In this document: in pieces, positions 46,883-56,162 of the stretch
How the letters are laid out: every line of letters begins with the position of its first letter
How positions within the stretch are numbered: position 1 is the stretch's first letter
Assembly: GCA_963814865.1 (NCBI GenBank)
Contig: CAWFEN010000010.1
Location: 62,001 to 126,000, forward strand
DNA from: AP-15 sp963814865
GTDB taxonomy: Bacteria; Pseudomonadota; Alphaproteobacteria; ATCC43930; CGMCC-115725
Length of the DNA: 64,000 nucleotides
Direction: 5' to 3'
Position numbers and translations under genes: made by a program
The notes under the pieces: model-generated
The model's input: only the letters and a program-made list of their open reading frames with translations
Database searches by the model: none
What the model was told of the DNA's origin: nothing

Positions 46883-47311
46883 ATGATCCCGATCATAGGC
46901 GATATGGTCCTCGATGACAGCCAGATCGAGGAAAGCTTCATCCGCGCGTCGGGCCCGGGCGGCCAGAACGTCAACAAGGTCGCGACCGCGGTCCAGCTGC
47001 GCCTCGATCTCGCCCGGCAGCCGGGCCTGCCGCCGGAAGTTCGCGAGCGGGCGGCGCGGCTCGCCGGAAGGCGGCTGACCCAGGACGGCGTCCTCGTCAT
47101 CAGCGCCCGCCGCTTCCGCACCCAGGAGCGCAACCGCCGCGACGCGCTCGATCGCCTGGTCGCCCTGTTCCGCCGCGCCGCCACCCCCCCGCCGCCGCGC
47201 CGCCCGACCAAGCCCACCGCCGCCGCCAGGCGCCGCCGCCTCGAAGCCAAGACCCGCCGCGCCACCCTAAAGCAGCAGCGCCGCCCCGAGCGCGAAGACC
47301 CTGGCGGCTGA
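46883..47311 (+). CDS. arfB: Alternative ribosome-rescue factor / peptidyl-tRNA hydrolase
   Basis: The 142-aa product from the ATG at 46883 has the release-factor-like catalytic motif ASGPGGQNVNKVATAVQLR (GGQ) and a C-terminal basic tail (about 115-142, rich in Arg and Lys: TAAARRRRLEAKTRRATLKQQ) that inserts in the mRNA channel of stalled ribosomes. This is the ArfB/YaeJ family. An upstream in-frame ATG (46844) adds 13 unrelated residues. Confidence 0.92.
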   Translation: MIPIIGDMVLDDSQIEESFIRASGPGGQNVNKVATAVQLRLDLARQPGLPPEVRERAARLAGRRLTQDGVLVISARRFRTQERNRRDALDRLVALFRRAATPPPPRRPTKPTAAARRRRLEAKTRRATLKQQRRPEREDPGG

Positions 47312-47654
47312 AAGCCGACCCCACTTTCCGCGGCCCCTGCCCGTTCCCCGCTTGCGTGTTTTCCATGCGGGCCCTGCTGCCCGCACGATGAAACAGACTT
47401 CGGCGAACGGCAGGACCGGCCCGTGATTACCTGGGGGGAGGTCCGTAACGCCTGTAAAGATATAAAAAGTGCCCGCTATTTCGCTGAGGTTCTTGAAACG
47501 GCAACTTTTCGATACGAGGGCCTTGCGGTCGAAAGTAGCGGATCCGCCAGAACGGCGGCTAGCCCGGATATCTCATAGGGCAGGTGCATCGGGGCCCTGG
47601 CTCTGAGAAAATCGTGTTGCACAAGCGGTTTATCTGAGGGCCAAGGGGATCCCG
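47312..47654. other. Intergenic stretch before the IS remnants
   Basis: No gene is recognised. It probably holds the left end of the decayed IS1380-type element, but I could not identify its terminal inverted repeat. Confidence 0.35.
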
Positions 47655-47830
47655 ATGCAGACAGAGCGTAGCGCGGATTTGTCAGGGTTTGCACGCGTCG
47701 AGGGGCGAGCGGTGGTGGCGGCATTCGACGGCGGCGCGATGACCTCGGAGGCCGGCGCGATGCTGCTCGGTGCAGCCGATGGTCAGATCCGGCTGATCGA
47801 GCGATTTGCCGGCTGTTTCACCGATTACGG
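47655..47830 (+). mobile_element. IS1380-family transposase N-terminal fragment
   Basis: The first roughly 58 codons (MQTERSADLSGFARVEGRAV, then AFDGGAMTSEAGAMLLGAADGQIRLIERFAGCFTD) match the N-terminus of IS1380-type DDE transposases, where FDGGAxTSxAGxLLL is characteristic. The frame then leaves the family at about 47828 and runs into the IS5-type remnant. The rest of the gene is missing. Confidence 0.65.
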
Positions 47831-47866
47831 CCGACCACCGACCCCGACGCCCGGCTCTATCGCAAG

Positions 47867-47889
47867 AGCCTACCCCTGGCTTGAACAGG
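47867..47889 (+). repeat. Short palindromic element, copy 1 (in transposase)
   Basis: AGCCTACCCCTGGC, TTGAACAGG lies between codons for LYRK and GPGKEAK of the IS5-type transposase. It brings an in-frame TGA and a frame change. It is the most diverged copy. Confidence 0.6.
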
Positions 47890-48069
47890 GGGCCGGGCAA
47901 GGAGGCCAAGCTGGCGTTCATGGGTCATGCGCTGATGGAGAACCGCAACGGCTTGGTGGTGGGTGCCGTAGCGACGCGCGCCTCGGGCCATGCCGAGCGC
48001 CTGGCAGCGCTGGCCCTGATCGAGCCCCATGCCGAACGGCTGCAACCGGTCACGCTCGGCGCCGACAAG

Positions 48070-48092
48070 AGCCTGCCCCTGCGAAGGCAGGG
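48070..48092 (+). repeat. Short palindromic element, copy 2 (in transposase)
   Basis: AGCCTGCCCCTGC, GAAGGCAGGG splits GADK from GYDSADF in the transposase. CCCTGC and GCAGGG are inverted arms. The 23-bp length shifts the frame by two. Confidence 0.7.
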
Positions 48093-48186
48093 GGCTACGA
48101 CAGTGCCGACTTTGTCGAGGAATTGCGCGAGCGGGCGGTCACCCCGCATGTCGCGCGGAACCAGAACGGCCGGCGCTCGGCGATCA

Positions 48187-48209
48187 AGCCTGCCCCGGCG
48201 CAGGCCGGG
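48187..48209 (+). repeat. Short palindromic element, copy 3 (in transposase)
   Basis: AGCCTGCCCCGGC, GCAGGCCGGG lies between codons for RRSAI and GRTTRHPG, adding residues KPAPAQAG without a stop. Arms CCCCGGC/GGCCGGG are near-complementary. Confidence 0.7.
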
Positions 48210-48569
48210 GGACGCACCACCCGCCATCCCGGCTACGCGATCTCGCAGCGCCTCCGCAAACGCATCGAGGAAGCCTTCGGCTGGGCCAAGACGGTGGCCG
48301 GTCTACGCAAGATGCGTCATCGCGGCCTGCCCAAGATCGATTGGGAATTCACCCTGGCAATGGCCGCCTACGATCTCGTTGGCCTGCCCAAACTGCTCGC
48401 CAGGGCCGCCACGTGACGACTTCTCCGACACTCCGGCCCAGCCCGCCAATGCCCTCTACCCGCAAAAATCTCAGGCGGCCCGCCGCTCAAACTTCTCTGA
48501 CCCGCCCCAAAGACCTCGCCCAGAACCCGGAAACGCCAAAGCTCACCCCTTTTTCAGCAGCCTGCTAGC

Positions 48570-48665
48570 CACACCTTTGTTGCCGACTACAATCGCACCC
48601 GCCTGCGCTGTCTCGATTACATCGCACCCGCCGAACTCCTCGCTAATCTCACGGGACAAAACACG
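48570..48665 (+). mobile_element. IS481/IS3-type integrase-core C-terminal fragment
   Basis: The frame HTFVADYNRTRLRCLDYIAP, then AELLANLTGQNT, is the end of an IS481-type transposase. No upstream part is found. It abuts the IS630 remnant at a G-rich joint that looks like half of the short palindromic element. Confidence 0.6.
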
Positions 48666-48850
48666 CAGGCGGGGGCAGGCCCGGCTGGGTGCGCTCCAGC
48701 GCCTGGCATTGCGATTTCTCGTCGCAGCACAGCACCAGCGCCTTGTCCGGCGGGTTGAGATAAAGCCCGATCACGTCCCAGAACTTCTCTTCGAAACGCT
48801 TGTCGCTCGACAGCTTGAAGGTGCGCGCGAGATGCGGCTTGATGGGGGCG
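48666..48850 (-). mobile_element. IS630-family transposase fragment
   Basis: The minus strand reads KPHLARTFKLSSDKRFEEKF, WDVIGLYLNPPDKALVLCCD, EKSQCQALERTQPGLPP, the central part of IS630-type transposases with the DEKSQ catalytic motif (second Asp). Both ends are lost. Confidence 0.65.
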
Positions 48851-48974
48851 GCGAAACCTCACAATAATTGACGACGCGATTTAGGACAAAAGTGTTTCCA
48901 CTTTTTCCGCAAAATGCGCGGTGGGACACTTTTAGGGTCTAAGCCCTTGAAAGATTTCAGGTGCGATTAGGTGG

Positions 48975-49050
<76 letters not shown>

Positions 49051-49442
49051 ATTCAGAAATTATATCAGTGCATTACACCGGTATTTCTCAGCTCCTCCGT
49101 TCGCCTTCGGCAGCGATTTGCCACCTGAAAACCCCGTGTGTCTACCGCAAAGCGGCGCGCGTTAGAGCATACCAGATTGGATTTGGCAATCCCGACCGCT
49201 GTGCGGGGAACATGGTCCGGTTGTCGTCTGGCGGCAATCTGGTTCCGGAGCGTCCCCCCCGCATTCCATCTGCTGCGGGCAACAGGGTCTGGATGCGTCC
49301 TTTGGAGACGTGGCGCTTTCGCCCCCCGGCCTACGCCGGAGCAGGCTGTTGATCTTCTTGCCGGTGATGAGCCACGCCACTGCCTCGCAGCGTGCTCGTG
49401 ATCGAGCCTATGGGCGCCGGGCACGCGCATCCGGCTCAAGGG
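49051..49442. other. Intergenic stretch after tRNA-Phe with repeat fragments
   Basis: No gene is recognised. The stretch contains a fourth short palindromic element (49325-49347, minus) and, at about 49125-49146, CTGAAAACCCCGTGTGTC, which resembles the anticodon arm of the adjacent tRNA-Phe (CTGAAAATCCGTGTGTC). Confidence 0.45.
49325..49347 (-). repeat. Short palindromic element, copy 4
   Basis: On the minus strand AGCCTGCTCCGGC, GTAGGCCGGG matches the three elements in the IS5-type transposase at most positions. Confidence 0.6.
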
Positions 49443-51347
49443 TCAAGGTTGGGTAAACGGCGTCCCGGCGTCGTAGCGCACCTTTGCCGGCAGCGTGTAC
49501 ACGACACCATTGATCGGATCGACCCAAGGCCACTTATAGCCTCTGCCAGTGTTGAAGAACGCGGGCTTCGATGACAGATAGAGTGACTTCGGCAGGGTAT
49601 GATCAGGTATCGACGGATCCCAAGTCACTTGGTTCTGCACGTAGTCGTAGTTTCCGTGAATGATGGCGGTCACGGATACTTCGGGATCGGTCGCATGGTT
49701 GCAAATATCCCAGCCGAGTGTAAGAATAGCAGGGGTGGCGGCCGTGGGGTCGCTGTAAACCCAGCCGCTCATATGGCCGAACGTCCCGAGCACGTTGCCG
49801 ATGTAGCTGTTGTAATACGCCCAATTCATTAGAGAAGCCGCGCGCAGCGGACCGTTATTGCCCGGTTGGTTAGTCAGATCATTTACGGTCGTGTTGCTGA
49901 GGTAGGCCGTGAACGGCGCACGGAAGCCGGTGAACCAGTTGCGGAAAAAGGTCTGTTTTACGGCCGAACCCCAGGTGCCGTCTTCGTCCCCGTCGAACGC
50001 TTCATTGCCCTCGAACAGGATGTGATGCGATCCTATCATGTGGCTGCCGTTGATGCCTGTCTCCACCCAGGCACCATTACCACCGCTCGACGCGTTTATG
50101 TAGCCATCATCCATGTAGTTGTAGGCAAAGACACTCCCGGCGCCCGACGCTCGCACGACGTCCACCTTGTTGGCGAGGACTGAGATACTGTTTTCGACCA
50201 GCACCTCGGAGCTGCCGTCAGCGAGGCTGATGTTGTAACCATCGCCGCCGGGAACCGGCCAGACCGGCTTATGGGCGTAGACCTCCTCCAATTGGTCCCG
50301 AAACCCGTAATATATGGAGAATCCGGCTCCCAGCCACAGCGTCGTCTCGACCTTGTAGGCATAGCAATCGGCGCACCAGATGAACTCTATGTCGTCGTTG
50401 TCACCGTACTCGGCTGTCAGGCTCTCAACTCCCGCATTCTGCGTGAACGCAGTCCGGAAAGAATGAAGCTGCGCCTTGTGGTAGACCCGGTAATCGCTGG
50501 TCAGCGGCGAGTCGAAAGTAATCGTATTGCCGGCAACCGACACGACCTGCTTTATCTCATTGGTGAACCGGTCGAGGTTACTGAACCAGTCTCCCGGACC
50601 ATTCGCCTGTGTGGGCAGCCGTCCGGATGCACCGTCGCAACCCCTTTGCGGGTTATGGTCCGGATAGACCAGCTCATAATTCGGGTAGGTGCCCGCCGCC
50701 CACACCTTTTGCGAGAATCCCTCGGGATCTTTCTGCCAGCTGCCTCCCATGGCCTCGTCGATCAGAACGAATTGGCCCTTCGAGAAACCGGTCGCGTTCG
50801 CTACCTGCACCGAAGATCTGCCTCGGACGGCACGGGCGGTCAGGGCGGTCGCGGTCTCGGCATTGTTCCAGCGCTGAGGCCCGGCGATAATAATGGGCGA
50901 CGGGGCGGCGCCGGGGTTGTAGCTCCCCAACCGGGCACCGTTAGCCCGCTGTAAGACCGTGACGCCCGGACCGGCACCACGCAGCGTTATGCCCTTGTCG
51001 ACCAGCACGTAATTGCCTTCGCCTATCGTAAACGTGCCGGGTCCGAGCAAAACGACATCCCCTGCCGGGCATTTCCTGATGGCCGTATTGATGACGTTCG
51101 TGTCATCGGCGCCACCGCCTTTAGGGTTGACCGTGGCACAAACCGTGTTCCGAACCGGGATGCCGCCCACGGAAAGCAATCCGGCCATGTGCCAATTCCT
51201 CTGCGCATTGCGGTCGGCTGGGAGGTCGCTGCCGGCGCTTTGGCTGGCCGTAACGGCGATCTGATTGCTCTGAACCGTGAGTGCCGACGCGATTCCGGGC
51301 GGCAGCGCAGTCAACAGCACAGCACCGAGAACGCAGGCGCGTCGCAT
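49443..51347 (-). CDS. Secreted parallel beta-helix protein, pectate-lyase/polysaccharide-depolymerase-like
   Basis: The 634-aa product from the ATG at 51347 has a signal peptide (MRRACVLGAVLLTALPPGIASA). A Pectate_lyase_3-type N-terminal turn follows (CATVNPKGGGADDTNVINTAIRKCP split, then VVLLGPGTFTIGEGNYVLVDKGITLRGAGPGVTV in pieces), then beta-helix rungs with Asn/Gly ladders to the end. Such proteins cleave or bind polysaccharide outside the cytoplasm. Its place at the border of an exopolysaccharide cluster suggests trimming or release of that polymer. No catalytic residues can be assigned by eye. Confidence 0.7.
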   Translation of the reverse strand: MRRACVLGAVLLTALPPGIASALTVQSNQIAVTASQSAGSDLPADRNAQRNWHMAGLLSVGGIPVRNTVCATVNPKGGGADDTNVINTAIRKCPAGDVVLLGPGTFTIGEGNYVLVDKGITLRGAGPGVTVLQRANGARLGSYNPGAAPSPIIIAGPQRWNNAETATALTARAVRGRSSVQVANATGFSKGQFVLIDEAMGGSWQKDPEGFSQKVWAAGTYPNYELVYPDHNPQRGCDGASGRLPTQANGPGDWFSNLDRFTNEIKQVVSVAGNTITFDSPLTSDYRVYHKAQLHSFRTAFTQNAGVESLTAEYGDNDDIEFIWCADCYAYKVETTLWLGAGFSIYYGFRDQLEEVYAHKPVWPVPGGDGYNISLADGSSEVLVENSISVLANKVDVVRASGAGSVFAYNYMDDGYINASSGGNGAWVETGINGSHMIGSHHILFEGNEAFDGDEDGTWGSAVKQTFFRNWFTGFRAPFTAYLSNTTVNDLTNQPGNNGPLRAASLMNWAYYNSYIGNVLGTFGHMSGWVYSDPTAATPAILTLGWDICNHATDPEVSVTAIIHGNYDYVQNQVTWDPSIPDHTLPKSLYLSSKPAFFNTGRGYKWPWVDPINGVVYTLPAKVRYDAGTPFTQP

Positions 51348-51572
51348 TGTGTCGCGCTCCCTATGCAATTTGGGTGGTGTCGCCGGGTGGCAGCGCAGTC
51401 CCGAGCGCAACCCGGTTGTCCCAGCCAGCGCAATCTTGCCGCCGATCATCATTCAACCTATATTTCGGGAGTAGGGGAGGCATTGGCCATCGAGGTCGGC
51501 CTGCCTGCAGGTCGCGGCTTGCCCCGCTGGAAGATACGGCTTCGCGGCGACTGCTTCAATGAGCTTCTCCAG

Positions 51573-52520
51573 GTGAACTCCTCGCGACGTTACCTGCTCA
51601 TCTCGCCTTGCCGAGACGAGGCCCAATACCTTCGCCGCACGCTCGACAGCGTGGCGGCGCAGTCGGTGCGGCCAGCGCTCTGGGTGGTGGTGGACGACGG
51701 ATCGGCCGACGAAACCCCGGCCATTCTCGATGAGCACGCTCGCCGACTGCCCTACCTGCGCGTGGTGCACCGCACCGATCGCGGCCGCCGGGAGGTGGGG
51801 CCGGGCGTCATCGAGGCCTTCTACACGGGCTTGGATACGGTGCGCCTGGAGGACTTCGATTACCTGTGCAAGCTGGACATGGATCTGGACCTGCCCGCCC
51901 GCTACTTTGAATTGCTGATGCAGCGGATGGAGCGCGATCCGCGCCTCGGGACCACCTCCGGCAAGCCGTGGTTCGTTCACCCGCGGAGCGGCGCGCTGGT
52001 GCCAGAAATCCTTGGAGACGAGATGTCGCTTGGCGCTAGCAAGTTTTATCGCGTCGCCTGCTTCAAGGAGATCGGCGGCTTCGTGCGCCAGGTGATGTGG
52101 GACGGCATCGACTGCCACCGGGCCCGCATGCTCGGCTGGATCGCCGAGAGCGTCGATCTCGAGCCCCTCCGCTTCGTCCACCTGCGTCCGATGGGCACCA
52201 GCCAGAAGGGCATCTGGACCGGGCGGGTTCGGCACGGGTTCGGACAGTATTTCATGGGCACCTCGCCGCTCTACTACCTGGCGGCGGTTATTTCTCGCCT
52301 GAGGGCTTATCCGGTGCTGGTCGGCAGCGCGGCCATGCTGTGGGGCTACCTCGGAAGCTGGCTCATGGGCCTGCCGCGGTACGAGGATCTGGAGTTCAGG
52401 CGTTTTCTCCGATCCTACCAACATGCCTGCCTACGCATGGGCAAGCGGGCCGCCACGGCCCGAGTCAACGCCGAGCGGGCCGGCCTCTGGCACGCCAGCC
52501 ACCCGGCTGCCGGGTCCTAA
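51573..52520 (+). CDS. Glycosyltransferase family 2
   Basis: The GT-A fold starts RRYLLISPCRDEAQYLRRTL with LWVVVDDGSADETPAIL, and the metal motif is CKLDMDLDLPARYFELLM. An acceptor-site region follows (MWDGIDCHRARMLGWIAES). A C-terminal hydrophobic helix (about 245-275) may touch the membrane. From the GTG at 51573 the product is 315 aa. A TTG at 51483, close behind GGGGAGG, would add 30 residues; it is possible but spaced only 2 nt from that site. The gene is divergent from the beta-helix protein. Confidence 0.82.
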   Translation: MNSSRRYLLISPCRDEAQYLRRTLDSVAAQSVRPALWVVVDDGSADETPAILDEHARRLPYLRVVHRTDRGRREVGPGVIEAFYTGLDTVRLEDFDYLCKLDMDLDLPARYFELLMQRMERDPRLGTTSGKPWFVHPRSGALVPEILGDEMSLGASKFYRVACFKEIGGFVRQVMWDGIDCHRARMLGWIAESVDLEPLRFVHLRPMGTSQKGIWTGRVRHGFGQYFMGTSPLYYLAAVISRLRAYPVLVGSAAMLWGYLGSWLMGLPRYEDLEFRRFLRSYQHACLRMGKRAATARVNAERAGLWHASHPAAGS

Positions 52521-52710
52521 ATGAGGCGTTACGGGCGGCCCGAAACCTCGTCGTCGTTGACGACGGGATAGTGCTTTGCAGCCCGGAGGGAGTGGGGTGG
52601 CCCGTCCGGGCGCCCCGCGCGCGGAGCGGTTACCTCGACGCTCTTTATCGGACATCGGCGGTGATCGGCGCCTGCGGCGACGGGTCTTCGAACGCCCGCA
52701 CGGACAATAG

Positions 52711-53451
52711 CTAACTTGCTCCGCGTCGTAGAAACATCAGGTAAAAGATCCGGGGGCACTCAATCAGGTAACGCGAAGCAAGCCGTCGCGGGTCGGACAG
52801 AAGACGGTACAGCCATTCCAAGCAAAGATTTTGAAGCCAAACCGGCGCGCGACGCTGTTTCCCGGTCAGAAAGTCGATCGACGCACCTATGCACAATCCC
52901 ACCCCTTGGGCCTGTGGCTGATCGGCAATGCGGCAGGCGAGAATCGCTTGCTGCGGCATTCCTACTGCGAGAAAAGTTAGCGGGGCTTGTGTGTTGGCAA
53001 CGAAGTCGACACACTTTTGGATCTCGGGCTCGGATTTGATGAAGCCCATGGGCGGCGTATGACATACGACATTGAGGCCCGGATATCTGTCTCCCAGGGT
53101 GGTGCAAGCCGCCGCCGTTGGGCCGACGACTGCTATCGTAAGACGTTGCTCCGCTGCACGTGCAATAAGGTGGGCTGTCAGATCGCTGCCTGTGATGACG
53201 GGCAGCGTCCGACCGCTGAACCAAGCCAGGCGGCTCAGCACGCGGCTATCGCAATACACGCGCCACGCCCGCTCGTAGAGCGGCCGCATGGTGGCAGGAT
53301 CCTCAACCATTCTGACCATGTCGTGCACGTTTGGTGTCACCACATACTTAAAGCCTCCGCGCGTCTCGGCTAGGATATTGCGAGCACTTTCTTCCATTGA
53401 TCCAGTGTCAAAACGGGACCCAAGGAAGTAAACGCCGTTTCCGATCGACAT
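52711..53451 (-). CDS. WecG/TagA/CpsF-family glycosyltransferase
   Basis: The 246-aa product from the ATG at 53451 has the family motifs YVVTPNVHDMVRMVEDPA, YCDSRVLSRLAWFSG, VITGSDLTAHLI, IAVVGPTAAACTTLGDRYP and AVGMPQQAIL, and ends WLYRLLSDPRRLASRYL. WecG/TagA enzymes transfer N-acetylmannosamine or related sugars to a lipid-linked acceptor in surface polysaccharide assembly. The gene is visibly less GC-rich than its neighbours. An upstream start adds 28 residues without similarity. Confidence 0.88.
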   Translation of the reverse strand: MSIGNGVYFLGSRFDTGSMEESARNILAETRGGFKYVVTPNVHDMVRMVEDPATMRPLYERAWRVYCDSRVLSRLAWFSGRTLPVITGSDLTAHLIARAAEQRLTIAVVGPTAAACTTLGDRYPGLNVVCHTPPMGFIKSEPEIQKCVDFVANTQAPLTFLAVGMPQQAILACRIADQPQAQGVGLCIGASIDFLTGKQRRAPVWLQNLCLEWLYRLLSDPRRLASRYLIECPRIFYLMFLRRGAS

Positions 53452-53795
53452 GACGGCTTGCCTCCCTGGCCGCAACAGATGACACGAAATCCCTGTAAGC
53501 GCCAAGCAGGCCGTCGATAGACTGACGTTTACCAATAGCTTATGTTAATTGACTAACCTCATTTAAGCTGTACTGATGCACGATGGTTTCGAAGTGCTTG
53601 AACTGGATGATCCTGGAAATCGACACCATTTGCGAACGAATGGCGGTCGCTGTCCCCCCATGCCGCGCTCGATCGGCGCGACGCCGGGGGCAGGCGTCGC
53701 TGCCACATCGCACGGCCGCCGCCGCCAACATATGCCCACCGGGGCGGCGACCGCGATGGTCGCGCCGACCGCCCGCCGTGTCTCGGACGGTCACC
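53452..53795. other. Intergenic stretch between wecG-type gene and asnB
   Basis: It has an AT-rich part near 53535-53580 likely to carry the promoter of the WecG-type gene, and a GC-rich part with no recognised feature. A 113-codon open frame here has no recognisable similarity. Confidence 0.4.
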
Positions 53796-55736
53796 TCAGC
53801 GGAAGACGCGGTTGCGGTGGCACCATCGGATGAAGACGTAGATCGACCAAACCCGCGACCAGTAGATGCCGGGAGCCCCATCGAGGAAGGCCCGCCAGAG
53901 CCGTCCTACCGCGGCGGGGTCGAGCCCGACTGGAGCGATGGCCTGCGGGTCCCGCAGGGTCCGGCCTATGGTGTTTTTCAGGCCGCGCCGGATCCAGCGA
54001 TCGTACGGCAGCACAAACCCGCCCTTGGGCCGCTCGAACAGCGCCGGGTCGAGGCCGCGCAGCCCGATGCGCCGCAGCATAGCCTTCCGGCCCAGCGGCC
54101 GATAGCGCGCCTGATCCGGCAGGCGGTCGACGCTCTCGATGAGGATTTGGTCCACCAGCGGCACACGCTGCTCCAGCGAGGAGGCCATGCTCGCAACATC
54201 ATTGTCGCGCAGCAGCCGCTCGCCGAGAAAAAGCCGCTGTTCCATGACGCTGATGGCCGAGAGTGGCGTGCGGCCCCGGCTCTCGGCAATGATCCGCTGC
54301 CGCATTGCCGCGGGCAGGCCGTCGCTCAGCGCTTCGGCAAAGCCCGGCGCCAGGAGCTCATGCTGGAACCCGGGGAGGAACAGCGCGTAGGCCAGCTGGT
54401 AGAGCGTCAGCAGATCGTCGCCGTGACGGACCATTTCAGGAAGTTTGGCCCAGCGAGTCTGGGGCTGCACCATCCCGCCGGAGCATCGCAGCGGCCAGGT
54501 CGCAAGCATCGCCGCGGCTGTCTGCAGGCTTCGCGGCAGCCAGGCGGCGCGTCGGGACCATCGGTGCAGCACCGGCAGATCGCGGTAGGAGGTATAGCCT
54601 CCGAAGAGCTCGTCGCCGCCGGTGCCCGACAGAGCGACGGTGAACCCGGCATAGCGAATGGCGCGCGACATGTAGTAGGCGTTAAGCCCGTCGAAGGTCG
54701 GCTGATCCAGGCTGTCCAGCGCCGCCTCCAGGTTCTCGACAAAGTGCTCTTCCGTCAGCACCACCTCGTGGTGCCGGGTCCCGATGGCGGCGGCGATCCG
54801 CCTCGCAATCGGCCCCTCGTTCAGCTCGTGCTCCTCGAAGGCCAGCGTGAAGGTGTGGATGGTGCTCTGAGTGGCGCGCTGGGCGAGGTTCGCCACGACC
54901 GACGAGTCGACGCCGCCGGAGAGAAAGACCGCCAGCGGCACATCGCTGGCGAGGTGAAGCCTCAGGCCTTCCTCCAGAATGGCGGCCAGCCCGTCTTCAT
55001 CGATAATCGGATCGGAAGCGCCGTCGCGGATGCGCCAGAAGTCCTGCTTGCGAACTGCCTTGCCGGCATCGTCGAACTCGAGCAGGCGGCCCGGCCAGAG
55101 CAGCTCGACGCCTTTGACGGCGGTACCGGGGCCCACGACGAAGCCGTTCCACACGCTGCTGGCCACAGCCTGCGGGTCGAGGTGAGGCGTACCCAGCAGC
55201 CCGGAAGCCAGCAGGGCGCGAAGCTCCGAGGCAAAAGCCATCGACCAGCCTGCATCCCGATCCGACGACCGTGCCAGGTAGAGAGGCTTTATTCCCCGCG
55301 GGTCCCTGGCCAGCAGGAGCCGGCGCTCCTTGGGATCCCAGGAGGCGAAGGCGAACATGCCGCGGAGCCAGCTCACCGCTCCCGGCCCGTGCAGGCCAAG
55401 GGCGCGGAGCATGACGGCCGTGTCACCGGTGGACTGCAGTTGCCGCCCCCCGACCCCCAAGCGCCGCCGCAGTTCGCCGAAGTTGTAGATCTCGCCGTTG
55501 AAGACCATCACGTGCCCGGTCAGCGGGTCAACCATCGGCTGGGCCCCAGCCGGTGAGAGATCGAGGATAGAGAGCCGGCGGTGGGCGAGCAGCGCGCCCC
55601 AGCCGCGGGAGTCCGGCATGGAAACCCACGTCCCGCTGGCGTCTGGACCGCGGTGGACCATGGCGTCGCTCATCCGCTCGAGCGCGGCGAGGTTAGGCTC
55701 GTCCAGTCGCCCGATGATCCCGGCGATCCCGCACAT
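53796..55736 (-). CDS. asnB: Asparagine synthase (glutamine-hydrolysing) family amidotransferase
   Basis: The 646-aa product from the ATG at 55736 begins MCGIAGIIG, placing the catalytic Cys at position 2 of the class II glutaminase domain (about 1-215; RRLSILDLSPAGAQPM, FNGEIYNFGELR). The synthetase domain follows with the PP-loop VFLSGGVDSSVVANLA and GTGGDELFGGY. Within polysaccharide clusters such enzymes often amidate a sugar or peptide group rather than make asparagine for protein; the exosortase-associated amidotransferases are of this type. No exosortase is seen in the window. Confidence 0.9.
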   Translation of the reverse strand: MCGIAGIIGRLDEPNLAALERMSDAMVHRGPDASGTWVSMPDSRGWGALLAHRRLSILDLSPAGAQPMVDPLTGHVMVFNGEIYNFGELRRRLGVGGRQLQSTGDTAVMLRALGLHGPGAVSWLRGMFAFASWDPKERRLLLARDPRGIKPLYLARSSDRDAGWSMAFASELRALLASGLLGTPHLDPQAVASSVWNGFVVGPGTAVKGVELLWPGRLLEFDDAGKAVRKQDFWRIRDGASDPIIDEDGLAAILEEGLRLHLASDVPLAVFLSGGVDSSVVANLAQRATQSTIHTFTLAFEEHELNEGPIARRIAAAIGTRHHEVVLTEEHFVENLEAALDSLDQPTFDGLNAYYMSRAIRYAGFTVALSGTGGDELFGGYTSYRDLPVLHRWSRRAAWLPRSLQTAAAMLATWPLRCSGGMVQPQTRWAKLPEMVRHGDDLLTLYQLAYALFLPGFQHELLAPGFAEALSDGLPAAMRQRIIAESRGRTPLSAISVMEQRLFLGERLLRDNDVASMASSLEQRVPLVDQILIESVDRLPDQARYRPLGRKAMLRRIGLRGLDPALFERPKGGFVLPYDRWIRRGLKNTIGRTLRDPQAIAPVGLDPAAVGRLWRAFLDGAPGIYWSRVWSIYVFIRWCHRNRVFR

Positions 55737-56162
55737 TGACCAGATCCTCTGAGACAGCCGGATACCGGCCATAGTTTGACCAGGCCGTCACCAGACCGGG
55801 GCAGTGCCGTTTCGGGCGGCGTACAGATCCAAAATCAGAAGCAGCCGTCCGGTATTCCAATCCTAAACCGCGTCCTTTTCGTTTGATGCCGCCCACTATT
55901 CCCGCTTGAAGCCGCCGCCCGGCGCAACGCCCTCGACGAGATGCGGAGCAACCCTGCTGGACGATCCGCGATCCTAGCATGCCGGGCACTCGCAATCACC
56001 GCATAATGTGTGGACGCGGTGGCCTTCAGCCGCACCCCACTGCCTCAGGGTTACGTCTTGAAGGACCCCGCGAGCGGGTTTTCAATGCGCACGCAAAGTT
56101 CGGCGGCGTGTGCTATATAGTTGAGGCACGGCTCCGCGCCCGGTGGCCGAAGATTTGGCTCG
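55737..56162. other. Divergent promoter region between asnB and a glycosyltransferase
   Basis: No gene is seen. TATATA at 56114-56119, about 45 bp before the glycosyltransferase start, is a candidate -10 element but has no good -35 partner. Confidence 0.4.

Larger units (their letters stand above)
47840..48416 (+). mobile_element. IS5-family transposase remnant interrupted by three short palindromic insertions
   Basis: The pieces DPDARLYRK, GPGKEAKLAFMGHALMENRN, TLGADK, YDSADFVEELRERAVTPHVA, GRTTRHPGYAISQRLRKRIE and EEAFGWAKTVAGLRKMRHRG are the C-terminal two thirds of an IS5-group DDE transposase, including the catalytic Glu region. They lie in different frames because 23-bp palindromic elements interrupt the gene at 47867, 48070 and 48187. 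The N-terminal third is absent. Confidence 0.75.

Noticed and set aside
49162..49380. A 72-codon minus-strand frame beginning MAWLITGKKINSLL
   Set aside because: It spans a palindromic element and shows no clear family match; it may be a relic but cannot be supported as a gene.
53540..53881. A 113-codon frame between the WecG-type gene and asnB
   Set aside because: It overlaps the end of asnB, is low-complexity and resembles no family; treated as noncoding.
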